Below the pieces are notes generated by a model, which was not told the origin of the DNA, ran no database searches, and worked only from the letters and a program-made list of their open reading frames with translations. A stretch of 64,000 nt of DNA from Pleurodeles waltl (lineage: Eukaryota > Chordata > Amphibia > Caudata > Salamandridae): positions 1,176,610,863 through 1,176,674,862 of the forward strand of contig NC_090437.1 of assembly GCF_031143425.1 (NCBI RefSeq), read 5' to 3'. Below, piece after piece: positions 47,421 through 59,904 of this stretch. The translations under genes were made by a program, and so were the position numbers. Position 1 is the first letter of the stretch. Each line of letters starts with the position of its first letter.

Positions 47421-48059
47421 TTGGGACATGACATGTAAATTAAAGTGTGTGACAGTGACTAACTAAATAAGACAATTGATATTGGGGAAAAAATGAGAAG
47501 AAGTCTGTGAAAAGTATTAAATGAGATGGGGAAAAAGGGCTGCCTTTTGTCACAAAAATGAAAAATTATGTGTGGTCTCTGTCTTGCTCTGCTGCAGTGG
47601 AGACGCAAGGAACCAGGGTCTGGGATGGCGTGTGTTTTATAATGTGATTTACAGGTGGGTCCACTTGGCCAATGGATGTCAGCTGTGTTACTTTTGTATC
47701 CATCTAATGGGCACTTTTCTGGTGCTTTGCTGAGAGCGTACTGTGACGGCCGACCTCTGTCAGCTAACCTCTGTAAGGCGGCTGCCATGTCAACTGTGTT
47801 TTTGTAATAGGCTCTGTGGTTGGCCGTGGCCATGACTATGATGAAGTATGCACTGTCTACATTGAAGCCCGCCACTGGTGAGCAGCGCTATGTCGCACGG
47901 TCAGCAGTTCAACCTGCATACATTGTAATACGTCAGTTGGAAGACCACTGGTGAAGCTTTCTCATTGGGACTGCCACCAAAGCAGACTGGCAATCCGACT
48001 GGCAAACTTGTAATCGGGCTCTATGTCCACTCCCCCCACAGCACCTAACTACAATATGG

Positions 48060-48640
48060 TGCATGCCCTGGGTGGGCTGCAGGGTACCCAGCCATTATTA
48101 TCTGGGCCCTAGGGAATGGGGAACCAGGGGCCAGAATCGGCCTGGGGAGGGGGGCTACGTGGCCCCCATCATCCTTTAATAATCAACAAGGTCCAGAGGA
48201 TGGTGTCCCCATGGCCGAGAGTGGCCTGGGCAGGGGAAATTTTGAAAGGGCCAGTGCCCCAGGGGATGTGGTCCCTGTGGCAAAATTAGTCTGGAGAGGG
48301 GGGCTGCGTGCCTTTCACCCTTTATAATATGGCCAGGCCCCAGGAGGTGGGATCCCTGGGGCCAAAAACAGCCAGGGGAGGAGAGCTCTATGTCCCTTTC
48401 CCCCTTCAATCCAGCTGTGGCACTGGGGATGCGTTCCCTGAGGTCAAAAAGGTCCCAGGGTGGGGGCTACATGCCCCCACCCCCAAATATATGAGCCAGA
48501 CCCCAGGGGCTAAAATCAGCACAGGGACTGGGATATGTGCCACCCTGCCATAAAATGTGCCTGGCCTTGGGGTATGGAGTTCCCAGGGCTGAAATTCCCC
48601 CAGGGAGGAGGGCAGCGTGGCCCCTCCTGGAATGCCTGCA
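48060..48640. repeat. Degenerate ~75-80-bp tandem repeat
   Basis: A G/C-rich motif (ctggggaggggggctacgtggcccc and variants) recurs about seven times, near 48140, 48218, 48288, 48369, 48451, 48520 and 48596, each followed by a ccctt or aatatg segment. Divergence between units is high. Confidence 0.65.
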
Positions 48641-49799
48641 TGCAGGGGGTTGGCAGCATGGAGGTGATGGCTGTAGGGCTTGATGGTAGGCAAGGTCCTA
48701 AGGACAGTCCCACGGCGTGCTCAGCTGAAGACCATGTGTGGCGGCGATTAGTTACTTTATCTTTAAAAAAAAAACTAGAAATTCACTGGAAAAAAACAAA
48801 GGTTACATGGACATTATTTTAGTTAGGAAATAGCACTAAAAAAGTAGAAATTCAAGAAAGAAACACATGGTTACAGGTACGTTTTAGTTAGGTCCAGAAT
48901 ATACACACACAAAACCATAGAAATTAATTAGTTGTAGTCAAGAAACTATAACTTGTACCCTAATGTAACTTTCACTCACACCCTCACCATTCACTTCTAA
49001 TTACTCCATACCAGCCATGACATCTTCTATAACTTCATTAATTAATATCACTGCAACATTTCCAATAAAATTATTGATGAGAAAATTGTGCATGGTGGGG
49101 ACACGAGTCATAGTTACCTTTGGGCATAAGTTATAGTTTCTTGAGGTACGTATAGTTGTAACTGCTGAATTTATCTGACCCACCATCCTAGAGAGCCACA
49201 GCTAGATACTAACAATAAAGACAGATTCTAAGAGAACCACATCTAGATACTAACAATGAAGACAGATTCTAAAATACATTAACCAGGGTAAAAATGGAGG
49301 CAAAATTGGAAAAAATTAGACTTTGTTTCCATTACGCCAAAGAGAAAAGTAATTATTAGCCATAAATTATGCTGTGGATATATATACAAAATGAAAATAC
49401 CATAAAACAAAATACAAACATGTAAACTAATTCAATAAATGTTATTGCAAAAACATCTAAATAATTACTGAAAAAAATTTAAAAATAATATGTTAATAGG
49501 ATTAGTTAATATATCAAAGGATACTTTCACTAAAAATTCATATAAAAGTTGTTAAAAATCGTTTAAAAAGTTACAGGTGAAAACCTAAAGAAAAGTATTA
49601 ATGTATTTTAAAAATTATATAATGCTTGACTGTTTCTTCATATTAATTACAAATGCAAAACATGCAAAAAAGAACTTTTTAAAGTACCCTGTTTATTGGT
49701 GAGGTTAGATTTTATATTTCACTAGTTTACAAATGCCACTTTTAGAAGTTGAGCATTTCATTGCACTTAAAACTATCTGTGCCTTACAGCCTGTCTCCA
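48641..49799. other. AT-rich sequence without genes
   Basis: Strongly AT-rich. It includes a short inverted pair (around 48940-48957 and 49125-49142, core agaaactataactt) and a ~47-bp direct duplication at about 49190-49275 (ctagatactaacaat(a/g)aagac). No open frame or terminal structure was identified. Confidence 0.5.
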
Positions 49800-51075
49800 A
49801 TCAACGTCTGGTCTGTGCTGGTTGACAGCTCCCTTGTGCATTTCAATGGACAACCGCAAACACACGACACTCAGTCACATCTGCATTCATCTGCATACTG
49901 AAGGGGTCTTCCTGGGCTGGAAGGGTGGCGGGCCTGACACTCACATTTCTAAGGCCAGTGGCCTGCTCTCACACAAAGGACTGAAATCCTCCACAGAGAC
50001 CCTGGCAGGCAGGACTGGGCTGAAAGGTGAACTTGTGCAATTCAAAACCACTCTTTGAAGTCTTACCCACTTCAAAGGGAATTTTGGGTATATAAACTGG
50101 GTCTCTGACCCCACCAACTCAGACACTTCTGGACCTGCACCTGAAGACTTGCCTGGCTGCCCAAAGGACTCTCTGGACTGCTTTGCAGAGAAGGACTGCT
50201 GCCCTGCTCTTGCCCTGCTGCCCTGCTGGCCTCTAACTGTGCTAGAAGGCCTCTGCCTTCCCCCAAAGTGCTATCCAAGGGCTTGGATTAAGCTTGCCTC
50301 CTGTTTTGAAGTCTCAGGGACAGCAAAGACTTTAACTGCTAGGTTTTTGCTACTAACCTACTCCAGTGACTCTGGAAGGACTTCAGTAATGCCAGCAACA
50401 CCGCAGCCTGCTTCTGCTCCATGGACCTCACTGCACGCAACAACCGCGGCCTGCAACGCAAGTCCGATATCCACTGAGGTCCACTCAGGGTCATCGCACA
50501 CTGCGAAGTTGACACATCACGCCCTGATGGACCGAAACCAGCGACCCCGCCAGGTCACAAAGAATCGACACATCCCGGACGACCATGCGTCATCTCCGCC
50601 TGCATCTGGATGCTTCCAAAAGGTACTGTAGCAGGGGGTCCATGTGACTCCATGACTGGCACCGGTGGTGTTGGATTGTTGGGAACTACTCCGTCAACGA
50701 CACAGTAATAGCCCCAGTTGGAGCTATTGTGTTTTCTAGGTGCTTTAGTTGGATTTAATCTTTAGAAATTCATACCTCTGCTTGTGCACATTGGATTTTC
50801 ATCATTTCAACAGTATTGTATTCAGTTAAATATTAGCAATTTTTCTAAACCGGTGTGGCGTATTTTTGTGGTGTTTTCACTGTGTTCCTATATGATTTAT
50901 TGTACAAATACTTTATACATAGCTTTGTAAGTTAAGCTTGACTGCTCAGTGCCAAGTTACCAGAGGGTGAGCACAGGATAATTTGAACTGTGTTGTGACT
51001 CACTCTGACTAGGATTGTGGTCCCTGCTTGGACAAGGATGTATACCTCTGCCAACTAGAGACCCCATTTCTAACA
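49800..51075 (+). repeat. Repeat family R1, copy B (no MITE)
   Basis: Homologous to 5940-7905 as described there, with a TATA-like ggtatataaactggg at about 50087-50101 and the same terminal ccatttctaaca. It lacks the MITE at about 50730-50790 and so serves as an empty-site reference. No protein is recognisable. Confidence 0.72.
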
Positions 51076-51423
51076 ATGATGGATACAAATACTTTAATAG
51101 GATCAAACATTTTGAAGACACCTTACTTGGTGATATGCACTTGATAAATAATTGCAGAAACACAATTGTAACATATCATTTGTGAGCTAGGTTTTTATCA
51201 GTAAAACTGCATTGCAATGTGAATTTTACAGCCATTTCAATGGAAAATATGCTGTTCATAAATTACATCTTCGTACCACACCATGCCTTAGTAACATAGA
51301 TGTGATAGTATTCTTGAAAATGCATCACTGGTTACTTACAACACCCTTTCCCCTATCCTGCTGAATGGGCAGAGCTCGATTGCCATACCTATCACATGGC
51401 TAAAGACTTCCCAGGTAAGGGAA
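51076..51423. other. No recognisable feature
   Basis: Sequence between R1 copy B and the readable start of the LINE. The last part may be LINE sequence upstream of the endonuclease, but no motif is seen. Confidence 0.4.
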
Positions 51424-53340
51424 GTGAAGGAAATCACCGTGAATTCACCTGATATTTTGGCAGTTTCAATTAAACCAAAATTGGGCCCCTTGCTTTTGTG
51501 TGTCAACCTCTACAATAGACCAGGTCCATCTAGTAAAATCTCAGAAACTATATCATTGCTAAATACATTTGTGGCTGACCTACTTCCTTCGCATTTTGTC
51601 ATCATAGCTGGTGACTTTAATGCTTTATTAGAGCCCAGTTCCCTTTTTGCAGAGCTAATCCAGAAAGAGGATGAACTATGGGGAATTCCATCTTTTCCCA
51701 TGTCGAGAAACAAGCCCAAATCTAGCCTAAGGGTGCTGCAGGTTATTGAGTTAATGCTGCTACTTGGCCTATGGCCAGGAAATGGGCGTTCTCCCTCAGA
51801 TATTCCAGCACGTTCTACTTTTTTTAGAGGGTCCGATAGTAGCATGATTGACTATCTTCTTATTGATGTTAGGATCTGGCATGAAATTAAGGATATTAAA
51901 GTGGGAGACCAATGTTACAGTGATCATTTTCCCCTTTTGTTAGAGTGGGATATGTGGTTTGCTGAAATTGAGCAAAAAAAGCAAGATCAGAGAGTTATGC
52001 CCGTCCTGGAGGTGGTCTGCAATCAGCATGTACTAAGATGGGAGACTTTCATGAATAAAGGTGCCTTAGTAGCTCGAAAGTCTGATTTGGTTTCCAGATG
52101 TGCAGTCACTCTTGTACCTAATTCCTATTCTGCCGACCAGATCATGGCTAAACATGTCGAGTTCTTTGCTTCCCTGAAGGCCCTCCTTATCAGAGACAAC
52201 AGGGGAATGGGGAGGTGCAGAGTGTATAAATTAAATCAGGGTTCAACAATGCTTGCAGGAGGGCCAAGAGTGTCCTTTTGGAAGCAGTTAGACAATGGGA
52301 TAGACTTGCAATAGTAATGGCAAGGCGTGACTATGCTGATGTAATCAAGTCTAGTAAGGCACAGTGGATGGAGGACATATAGCAATAACTGTTGGTAGCA
52401 GCCAAGGACTCAAACATAAAGCGTTTTTGGTCCCTGGTTTCCCAAGAAGGTTGGAATTTGAGCTCTAGGCCTGATTGCCATATTCCCTCAAATACCTTGA
52501 TCTCTTATTTTACCAAACTCTATAGCCAAGACTCTGATTTTCCTGTGGGTATAGAGGATGTATACATGGTTAGGATTGACTGGACAGGTGCTATTGCACC
52601 GTTCACTAGGAAAGAAACAGAGATAGCTATTATGGCCCAAAAACCAGGGAAGGCTTCTGGGCTAGATGGGATCCCATCCGATCTATACAAGTCGGACCTG
52701 ACAATATGGGGCCCTTATGTTAATCAAGTTTCAAATGCTATCTTGGAAAGTAATATATTTCCCCATTCATGGAAGGGTGAAAAAATTGTCCCTATCTACA
52801 AAAAAGGGGACAAATCGGCTCTGGGAAACTACAGACCGATAAGCCTCTTAGATAATCTCCAAAAAATGTTCTCCTTTCAGGTTTTGGGTAGGCTTAGAGC
52901 CTGGATCGAAGACAATGGGGTCTTAAGCCATTTACAGGTGGGTTTCAGGCGAGGGATTGCCACAGTGAACCAGGTCTTCTGCGTTCTTACAATTAAATGG
53001 TATGTGGCGGACCTGGATGATGACAGGCTGTTTGTCGCCTTTGTTGATCTTAGATCTGCTTTCGATCTGGTCTCCGGTCCCAAGCTGTGGGAGACTTTGG
53101 CCAAAATTGGAGTCCCAGGCCCATTGCTAAATTTGGTTAGGGAATTGTAGTCAGACAACTTTGTTAGAGTAAGGTTGGGGAAGGACAGAGAATTACCTGA
53201 TGAGTTTCCCTTACAGAAAAGTGTCAGACAGGGATGCGTTTTGGCCCCAACTCTTTGTGTACTTAAATAAAAGCCTTTATCCCGTATTTGCTAGATAGCC
53301 AAAAAGATGCTCCGAAACTGGGTGGTATTAAGACACGATG
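51424..53340 (+). pseudogene. LINE endonuclease/RT, left part
   Basis: Endonuclease residues: YNRPGP, VIIAGDFNALL, SMIDYLLIDV and SDHFPLL. After a slip between 52314 and 52392 the RT region reads KPGKASGLDGIPSD, YRPISLLDN, VGFRRG, AFVDLRSAFD and VRQGCVLAPTL. A stop at 53148-53150 and others break the frame. It ends at the H2 target site with GGIKTR. The start of the protein is missing. Confidence 0.85.
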
Positions 53341-53668
53341 GGGGTCATTACAACCCTGGCGGACGGTGTTAAAGCTGCGGTAAGACCGCAAACAGGCTGG
53401 CGGAAAAAAAAAGGGAAATATGACCGTGGCGGAAACCGCCAACAAAGACAGCGACTTTAACACTCCGACCCCCACGGCGGTACAGACAAGCAGCGCAGCT
53501 GTCACCGCCAACAGACAGGCGGGAGACAAAGTACCGCCCACAGTATCACAACCTACCAATCCGCCACCTTTTCCGGGGCGGATTCACCGTGGATAAAAAC
53601 ACAGCGGAAACAGCCATTTCAATGGGAAAACGCTCACCTCTGCACACTCCACGAGGAACGAGGGCACC

Positions 53669-56600
53669 ATGGAGCCGGTACTCCAAATACTCCCTGTGAT
53701 AGTCTTCCTGCTCCTCTACGATCATCAGCAACACCGGCACCGAAGACAGCGGTGAGTACTGTACCTACGACATAGGGGAGGGGGGAGGCAAAAGTCAGGG
53801 ACACACACACACAACACCCCCACACCCACCCCGACCCTCACACACTACAACACACACACCAATGCATATCCAAACATCACAGAAACAACCCCCAACCCCC
53901 CAGGAAGAATGCAAAGACAAAAGGAAATGAGTTCAACCATTGTAATGTATCAAATTACAGTAAGCTATTATATACAGATATGTATACACATTCAACAAAA
54001 TTTACATCACGATTAGTAGTGCAGGTATGCACTATTCAATGTCTGTGGACCACTGGGCCCAAAATGCATGGGCGAGGCCCACATCAGATACCTGACCAGA
54101 AATGGAGAGAACACTGCTGGGGCATCAGATCGAAATACAACAGGCACCTCAGGGGGAAGGGAAGGGGGGGCACCTCAGTCGGATGACAGCACCACGCCAG
54201 ATCCACGACGGGGCTCCATGCCCATTGATGTATCCTGGGGAGTGCAAAGCCACAGTCTCTCAAGTCTCTACAGTGGGTGGGTTGCCCACTGTACCATCCT
54301 GGGGAGTGCAAAGCCACAGTCTCTCAACTCTCTACAGTGGATGGGTTGCCCACTGTACCATCCTGGGGAGTGCAAAGCCACAGTCTCTCAAGTCTCTACA
54401 GTGGGTGGGTTGCCCACTGTACCATCCTGGGGAGTGCAAAGCCACAGTCTCTCAAGTCTCTAAAGTGGCTGGTTTGCCCACTGTACCATCCTGGGGAGTG
54501 CAAAGCCACAGTCTCACAAGTCTTTTCAGTGGGTGGTTTGCCCACTGTACCATCCTGGGGAGTGCAAAGCCACAGTCTCTCAAGTGGATGACAGTCTCCA
54601 CTGGTTCTGGAGGGGGACTGGTGCCCAGAGTACTTCATCCTGTTAAGGACAGAGGTAGTGGATGGATCTCTCCACTGGTTCTGAAGGGGGACTGGTACCC
54701 AGAGTGCTTCATCCTGTTAAGGACTGAGGTAGTGGATGCTGTTCTCCACTTGTTCTGGAGGGGGACTGGTGCCCGGAGTGCTTCATCCTGGTAAGGACTG
54801 AGGTAGTGGATGCTGTTCTCCACTGGTTCTGGAGGGGGACTGGTGCCCAGAGTGCTTCATCCTGTTAAGGACTGAGGTAGTGGATGCTGTTCTCCACTGG
54901 TTCTGGAGGGGGACTAGTGCCCAGAGTGCATCACTCTCCCCTTGACGGTCCCAGTTCCGTCACTGCCCCTGCCGCACATGGGCTACCAGTGCTTGACTTG
55001 GCGGTGCTTGCCCTGTTCAGCGGTGCTTGCCATGGCGGTCTTTGCCCTGTTCAGCAGTGATTGCCCTGTTCAGCGGTGCTTGCCATGGCAGTCTTTGCCC
55101 TGTTCAGCGGTGCTTGACTTTGCAGTTTCTGACCTGTTCAGCGGTGCTTGCCCTGTTCAGCGGTGCTTTCCATGGCGGTCTTTGCCCTGTTCAGCGGTGC
55201 TTGACTTTGCAGTTTCTGACCTGTTCAGGGGTGCTTGCCATGGCGGTCTTTGCCCTGTTCAGCGGTGCTTGACTTTGCAGTTTCTGACCTGTTCAGCTGT
55301 GCTTGCCCTGTTCAGCGGTGCTTGCCATGGCGGTCTTTGCCCTGTTTAGCGGTCTTTGCCCTGTTCAGCGGTGCTTGCCCTGTTCAGCGGTGCTTGACTT
55401 TGCTGTCTCTGACCTGTGCAGCGGTGTTTGCCATGGCGGTCCCTCATTGCCCAGCGGGGCTGTGGCTGCCGGGGCCCTCCTGGGTACTGACTCTGGCGGT
55501 GGTCTCCTGACCAGTGATGATGGGCCTGCCCTCCTGGGCACTGACTCTGGCGGTGGTCTCCTGACCAGTGACGATGGGACTGCCCTCCTGGGCACTGACT
55601 CTGGCGGTGGTCTCCTGACCAGTGCTGATCGGGCTGGCGGTGGCCTCCTGGGCAGCGGGGATGATGGCGGCCTTCTCCGCCGTGCTGCTCTTCCCAGACT
55701 TTGGCGCTTTCTTCTGCCCCTTCCCCACCTTGGGAGGAGTCACAGCTGAGTCGACACTCCCCCCGGGACCCTTGTGAGCGGCTTTGCCGGCTGGAGTCTT
55801 CCCCCTATCCCGTCGGGCACTGTCCAACTTCTGGTGCTTCACAGGGGGGGGACTGGCTGTGCTTTGGCTCCGTGTCACACTGGCTGCCCTGGTGCCCGGT
55901 GCACTCCACATACCTCTAACAGGCACCACTGGTACCGGAGATTTTTTGGCTGAGGTGCTAGTACGGGACCTATGAATTGGAGGGGGGGGTGGTGGGAAAA
56001 AGGTCAACGTTGCTCAGGAAAAGTTTCTGACGAACACTGGGACGGGTAGCTGGAGGGGGTCTGGGAGTGGAGGAAGAGGAGGTGGCTGTAGGAGGTGTAA
56101 CTTTTGATGATTTAGGTGCAGGTGCATGTTCTGGAGGCTGTCGTGAGGTGGATGGATGTTGGATGTGTGTGTGCCCGCGTTTGTGTACTTTGGGAGGGGG
56201 CGTCACAGACACACTGGGAGAGGACACAGGGGACGTGTAAATGGTAGTGGGGGTGGTGAGTGCAGGTGAGCAGGGTGTGGTGGTGGGTGTGCTGGTGCGA
56301 GTCCTAGTGGCTGTAGTGGTAGTGCATGCAGGTGAGAGTGTAGACGACACTGGGAGGGAGGAGGGAGACGACGAGGAGGGGGATACAGTGGAGGCAGTGG
56401 ATGTTGCTGTGTCTGTATGTGGGTGATGCTTGTGTGAGTGCCTGTGGGATGTGTGGTGCCTATGTTTGCCTGAGCTTCCCTTGTGTGTTGACGTGTGTGC
56501 AGGCTGGTCTGATGGTGTGCTTGGGATAGGCAGAGGAACAGGGGATTGGGTCTGGGTGGAGGAAGTTGGAGGGGGGAGGCTATACACAGGGACAATGGCT

Positions 56601-59426
56601 GCCATCAGTGCTGAGGCCAGAGATTGCAGGGTTCGATGATGGGCAGCCTGACCAGAATGAATGCCCTCCAGGAATGCATTAGTGTGTTGCAACTCCCTTT
56701 CTACACCCTGGATGGCATTCACAATTGTATACTGCCCAACAGTGAGTGACCTCAGGAGGTCAATGGCCTCCTCACTGAGGGCAGCAGAGGTGACAGGGAG
56801 CTCCCATCGGAGGACGAGTCCATGTCGCTGGTTGCTGATCCGGTGACCGCCGTGAAGCTCCCCTCGCCCTCCATCCCACTGGTGTATTCTGAGTCCGTGG
56901 TGTGGCCCTCCATGGCCATGTGGGATGCAGCCCCCTCGTGCTCCGGTGCCACTGTACCTCCGCCTGATGATGCTGATGCACAAAAGAACAGGGAGAGCAC
57001 AAAAAGGGGGGGGACGACAGAAGAAAGACAGGTTGAGTGCATGGCTTACCGCTACCGCTGGCGGACAATACAGACACAGCAGCCCCCTGCACTACGCCGC
57101 GCTGTTGGGCTCTACTGATGCAGTTCCTGGGATATGGCCTACATGGCTATGGTGGACATCTGCACACATAGATGACACAGGGGCATGTATACCTGTACTT
57201 GGCACTCTACAGAGGTGGGATGGAGTGGCACATGGCCTGCATTACGGAGGGGCCTAGCCTACGGAACTCGCCCTGACCTAGGGAAACCCACAGCCCTTCT
57301 CCCCCACCCAGACCCCTCCACTGCGCGCAAAATCAGCTGAATGAGAGTGTACTCACCCCCTTGTATCTGCTGTGATGCCCTCAAGTGCCCATCCAACTCA
57401 GGGTAGGCCACCGCCAGGATCCGGAACATCAGGGGGGTCATGGTGCGACGGGCACCCCTCCCACGTTGGGAGGCCATCCCCTGCTGAGCCTCCGCCGTTT
57501 TCTTGCTCCAGCGGCGAATGTCCTCCCATCTTTTACGGCAGTGGGTGCTCCGTCTCTGGTGGACCCCCAGGGTCCGGACGTCCTTGCCAAATATCCTTCT
57601 TCTGGTGGGCGCTGACCTACATGACATGTACAGGGGAAGAAGAGAATTCATTACCAACTGCACAATCGAAGTGAGTGGCCAACATCCCTACCCTTGCCAT
57701 GTGGCACATGCATTCACAGTCCTTCATGCTCGCAGAACTCTGCCCCCTTCCTTCTTACAACCAGCCATATCCACCCAGGCATAGCCCATACAACTTGCAC
57801 TCTATGTACTCACCTGTTGGTCTTGAGGACCGTAGAGTAGCGTGTACTGGGGGAGGACCCCGTCCACGAGCTTCTCCAACTCCTGTGCAGTGAAGGCAGG
57901 GACCCTTTCCACAGACGCACGTGCCATTGTCTCTTCCAGACCGAGGTCACAGCAGCACTTGCAGTATAGGTCCTCTCCTGTCGAAGATCAGGTATCGAGT
58001 GATTCAACAGATAGAAAATGGCGGTCACGTCTGCGGCGGTGACGTCCGCAGCGGTGCGTATCATCACCGCTGGCGCACTTCGTCATTGGCTCCTGGGACC
58101 CATAGGGTCCAAAGTTAACCAATGCAGCATTGGGCAGCAGTCTTCGACCACCTACCGCGACGGTGTACAACGCCAGCACAGTTACCTCACATCCCATTGC
58201 CCCACTTTAGAGGTCAGGCAGCTGCCATTTCAGGGGCCCACATGGCTTCATTTTCAACTGCGTCACACATACCTAGGCCTGGACTCAACACACATACAGA
58301 CAACTTTTTGGATTATGTTTCATGTTCTGTGTGGCTGTGGGTACATACCTCTGAGTTGCTTGACTCTGTGGTCGCTTTTGTCCTTCCTAGGCACCGTCAG
58401 CTGGGACATGTGAGGAGATGGCGGAATCCTCCGGTGTACCGACTGCTGGTGGACCTGTTGACAATGGAGGAGCGACATTTAATCATCACCTACAGGTTTG
58501 ACTGTGCCACAATCCAGGAACTGTGTACCCAGTTGGAGCCAGACCTGATGTCAGCAATCCGCCATCCCACAGGAATCCCCCCTCAAGTGCAGGTGCTATC
58601 AGTGCTCCATTTCCTGGCAAGTGGGTCTTTTCAAACAACAGTGGCCATGGCATCAGGGATGTCCCAGCCTATGTTTTCCAACGTGTTGTCCAGAGTGTTG
58701 TCTGCCCTGCTGAAACACATGAGGAGCTACATTGTTTTCCCTCAGGTGGAGGATTTGGCTACTGTTAAAGGTGACTTCTATGCCCTTGGACATATCCCTA
58801 ACATCATAGGTGCCATTGATGGGACCCATGTAGCTCTGGTCCCCGCCCACAGGAGTGAACAGGTGTACAGGAACCTGAAGAGTTATCATTCCATGAATGT
58901 ACAGATGGCATGTTTGGCAGACCAGTACATCTCCCAGGTAAATGCTATGTTCCCTGGTTCTGTGCATGACGCCTACATCCTGTGGAATAGCAGCATCCCT
59001 TATGTGATGGGTCAACTCCAGAGGCACCGGGTGTGGCTATTAGGGGACTCTGGTTACCCCAACCTGTCATGGCTATTGACCCCAGTGAGGAATCCGAGGA
59101 CAAGGGCAGAGGAACGCTACAATGAGGCCCATGGGTGGACTAGGAGGGTGATCGAACGCACCTTCGGCCTCCTGAAGGCCAGGTTCAGGTGCCTCCATAT
59201 GACGGGTGGTTCCCTATTCTACTCACCAAGGAAGGTGTGCCAGATCATCATCGCCTGCTGTATGCTTCACAGACTTGCTTTGCGACACCAGGTGCCTTTT
59301 CTGCAAGAGGATGGTCCAGATGACGGTGTTTTGGCAGCTGTGGAGCCTGTGGACAGTGATGAGGAGGAAGCAGAGGAAGAAGACATTGACAACAGGGACT
59401 CAGTCATACAGCAATATTTCCAGTGA
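53669..59426 (+). CDS. Harbinger DDE transposase, two exons (H2)
   Basis: Exon 1 is 53669-53751 (83 nt, before GTGAGT) and exon 2 is 58391-59426 (1036 nt, after TTCCTAG), identical in size to H1 and again 372 residues. The acidic catalytic set is present: GAIDGTH, WLLGDSGYP and VIERTFGLLK. By eye the exon 2 product is roughly 85-90% identical to H1, with most changes near the ends. The 4639-bp intron holds the antisense STP gene and minisatellites. The exon 1 product has a hydrophobic core (VIVFLLLY) followed by a His/Arg-rich stretch, also seen in H1. No stop or slip was found, so this protein could be functional if expressed. Confidence 0.9.
54224..54600. repeat. 64-bp tandem repeat, about six copies (H2)
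   Basis: Same unit as H1 38791-38970. For example the segment actgtaccatcctgg recurs 64 bp apart at 54288 and 54352. Copy number is about twice that of H1. Confidence 0.93.
54597..54935. repeat. ~73-bp tandem repeat (H2)
   Basis: Four to five units of ctccactggttctggagggggactggtgcccagagtgcttcatcctgttaaggac... are arranged head to tail. H1 keeps a single related unit at about 38972-39013. Confidence 0.85.
54980..55440. repeat. GC-rich minisatellite (H2)
   Basis: Units share the ttcagcggtgcttg core of the H1 minisatellite but are joined to ccatggcggtctttgccctg or actttgcagtttctgacctg. A 54-bp repeat (ctctggcggtggtctcctgaccagtg) follows at about 55489-55640, inside the C-terminal coding part of the antisense gene. 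Confidence 0.9.
55444..57927 (-). pseudogene. Myb/SANT-STP gene, three exons, disrupted (H2)
   Basis: Exon 1 (57814-57927, 114 nt) is intact: same start, PAFTAQELEKLVDGVLPQY and donor. Exon 2 (57357-57616, 260 nt) lacks 11 nt relative to H1, shifting the frame just before the HCRKRWEDIRRW core. Exon 3 (55444-56951) starts after GTACAG at the position equivalent to H1, but has a deletion near 56790 and a slip near 55980. The acidic start, ALSEEAIDLL block and Ser/Thr/Pro-rich parts are all recognisable. It serves mainly to confirm the H1 gene model. Confidence 0.85.
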
Positions 59427-59904
59427 CACACCAGTGAGAACACTTTCTTGACTACTACAAGTACTTTCACACTTCTACCTTTATCCTGTCTGTCAATTTC
59501 AAGCAGTATTTGGTAACTGAGTTGTACATTTCCATTACGGTTTCACAGGTGTGGTTACCAACGTGTGTCATCTGCTTGCATCCTTCATGGACTTGTGATG
59601 TGTGACATAGGTATGTTGACATTACATTTGAAAACGCATTTTGTCACTGTCATGGCTAATACACATTTTCAAAATCACAGACTGACTCCCGATTGTTTTG
59701 TGCTTCAAGGGTGTTTATTGAAGTGCTAATTATTGGAGGGGGTGGTAAAATGGTGATGGGTGATGGTGGAGGAATGTCCATGGCAGAGTCCAGTCTATTA
59801 GTCTCACAGGTGCATTGCCCATATGGGCATAGGAAGTGGAGCTGGGCAGTTCCAATATGGACAGGGTTACAAAGTGGGACAGTGGGATGACAATCAGGGC
59901 GGTC

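Larger units (their letters stand above)
27680..48021 (+). mobile_element. Old, degenerate Harbinger element, interrupted by an L2 and a younger Harbinger
   Basis: Pieces of the same gene set as H1 and H2 occur in the same order: a candidate transposase exon 1 (27991-28072), Ser/Thr/Pro-gene exon 3 (about 29.4-30.73 kb, minus), its exon 2 (36267-36537, minus), and the second Myb-like gene's exon 1 (about 47070-47420, minus). The pieces are split by an L2 (30.9-34.6 kb) and by H1 (37921-46867). Transposase exon 2 is missing. A possible right terminus at 48006-48021 reads, as complement, GAGCCCGATTACAAG, like the right end of the MITE. The left limit is a guess based on the exon 1 position. Confidence 0.65.
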
